Assembly: GCA_003248395.1 (NCBI GenBank)
Contig: QFNA01000005.1
Coordinates: 1 to 34,629, forward strand
Source of the DNA: Citromicrobium sp.
GTDB lineage: Bacteria > Pseudomonadota > Alphaproteobacteria > Sphingomonadales > Sphingomonadaceae
Reading direction: 5' to 3'
Length of the DNA stretch: 34,629 nucleotides
Both the position numbers and the translations under genes were made by a program. A model generated the notes under the pieces. It worked only from the letters and a program-made list of their open reading frames with translations, had not been told where the DNA came from and did no database searches. Positions 33,834 to 34,629 of the stretch are shown one piece after another (position 1 is the first letter of the stretch; each line of letters starts with the position of its first letter).

Positions 33834-34629
33834 TCAGGCGAGTTCCTTCAGCATCGCATCGAGCGTGGTGCCGAGCTCGCTGGGCGAGGGCGAGACGCGG
33901 ATGCCCGCAGCCTCCATCGCCGCGATCTTGTCGTCGGCGCCGCCCTGGCCGCCCGAGACGATCGCACCGGCGTGGCCCATGCGGCGGCCCGGAGGCGCCG
34001 TGCGACCGGCGATGAAGCCGACCATCGGCTTCTGGCGGCCCTTGGCGGCTTCCTGCTTGATGAACTCGGCCGCTTCTTCTTCCGCGCTGCCGCCGATCTC
34101 GCCGATCATGATGATCGACTTGGTGGCATCGTCGTCGAGGAACATGTCGAGCACGTCGATGAAATTGGTGCCGTTGACCGGGTCGCCGCCGATGCCGACC
34201 GCGGTGGTCTGGCCGAGGCCGACCATGGTGGTCTGGTGCACGGCTTCATAGGTCAGCGTGCCCGAGCGCGAGACCACGCCGACGCTGCCCTTCTTGAAGA
34301 TCGAACCGGGCATGATGCCGATCTTGCACTCGCCGGGCGTCAGCACGCCGGGGCAGTTCGGCACGGGGATGCCTTCGGTAATCGCAACGATCAGCTCCAT
34401 CTCCGCGTCGATCGCCTCGCAGATGGCGTCGGCTGCAAATGGCGGCGGCACGTAGATGCACGATGCGGTCGCGCCGGTTTCGGCCTTTGCCTCACGCACG
34501 GTGTTGAAGTTGGGCAGGCCGATATGCGTGGTGCCGCCTTTGCCCGGCGTCACACCCGCAACCATCTGCGTCCCGTAATCGAGCGCCTGCTGCGTGTGGA
34601 ACGTGCCGGTGTCGCCGGTCATCCCCTGG
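33834..34629 (-). CDS. sucD: Succinyl-CoA synthetase subunit alpha, N-terminus cut by window edge, internal deletion
   Basis: The alpha subunit carries the phosphohistidine of succinyl-CoA synthetase, which makes ATP or GTP from succinyl-CoA. The frame runs to the window edge as QGMTGDTGTFHTQQALDYG; the ATG at 34622 is internal, and about 13 further residues are expected outside. CoA-binding TPGKGGTTHIGLP and the active-site His of MGHAGAI are present. Between ITEGIPV and PNCPGV about 19 residues are missing against E. coli ([20 protein letters not shown]), close to 57 bases in frame. The lost part belongs to the CoA-binding domain, so the protein as written is doubtful. The gene stands upstream of sucA on the same strand. 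Confidence 0.9.
   Translation of the reverse strand, partial: QGMTGDTGTFHTQQALDYGTQMVAGVTPGKGGTTHIGLPNFNTVREAKAETGATASCIYVPPPFAADAICEAIDAEMELIVAITEGIPVPNCPGVLTPGECKIGIMPGSIFKKGSVGVVSRSGTLTYEAVHQTTMVGLGQTTAVGIGGDPVNGTNFIDVLDMFLDDDATKSIIMIGEIGGSAEEEAAEFIKQEAAKGRQKPMVGFIAGRTAPPGRRMGHAGAIVSGGQGGADDKIAAMEAAGIRVSPSPSELGTTLDAMLKELA

Overview
The window reads as a chromosome segment of an alphaproteobacterium, most likely order Sphingomonadales and probably an Erythrobacter-like member. That placement is an inference from protein wording, the order str-S10-spc-alpha with adk, rpsM, rpsK, rpoA and rplQ in one run, the absence of rpsD and rpmJ from the alpha part, and a sucD-sucA-sucB-lpdA cluster. GC content looks high throughout.

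Layout. Positions 1-445 hold the 5' tip of an IS3-family transposase gene and its element end, facing left, beside the N-terminal remnant of a ParB-like gene. Positions 446-943 carry no gene but hold a REP-like double hairpin. Positions 944-5231 are the str operon (rpsL, rpsG, fusA, tuf), closed by a strong terminator. Positions 5516-17799 are the S10 and spc operons, secY and adk. A secreted SRPBCC-like gene (17862-18506) separates adk from the alpha operon (rpsM, rpsK, rpoA, rplQ; 18784-21273), and a good sigma70-type promoter lies right after it. A terminator follows rplQ. Two tandem paralogous secreted Arg/Tyr-rich proteins of unknown function follow (21604-23089).

Everything from 23065 to the right end is on the minus strand. 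Read in transcription order it is sucD (cut by the window edge), sucA, sucB, lpdA, a polytopic membrane protein with an FtsW-like motif, a DUF4403 lipoprotein, an amidase with a TTG start, a PepSY-type membrane protein and a TRIC/UPF0126 membrane protein.

The plus-strand genes build the translation apparatus, RNA polymerase alpha and the Sec channel, largely by translational coupling: many stop and start codons overlap. The minus-strand suc-lpd genes encode the 2-oxoglutarate dehydrogenase complex and succinyl-CoA synthetase alpha of the TCA cycle.

The most striking anomaly is a set of short losses in highly conserved, mostly essential genes: rpsG (about 73 nt), fusA (56 nt), tuf (15-18 nt), the sucA/sucB junction, the 3' end of sucB (about 28 nt) and sucD (about 57 nt). 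Three of them shift the frame. They sit only at the two ends of the window and are more easily explained by assembly or sequencing error than by biology, but this needs checking. I found no clear novel defence or mobile system. The best candidates for undescribed biology are the paralogous Arg/Tyr-rich secreted pair, the long acidic plus RG-rich extension of S5, the hairpin-rich gaps inside the ribosomal operons, and the natural Arg at S12 position 88.
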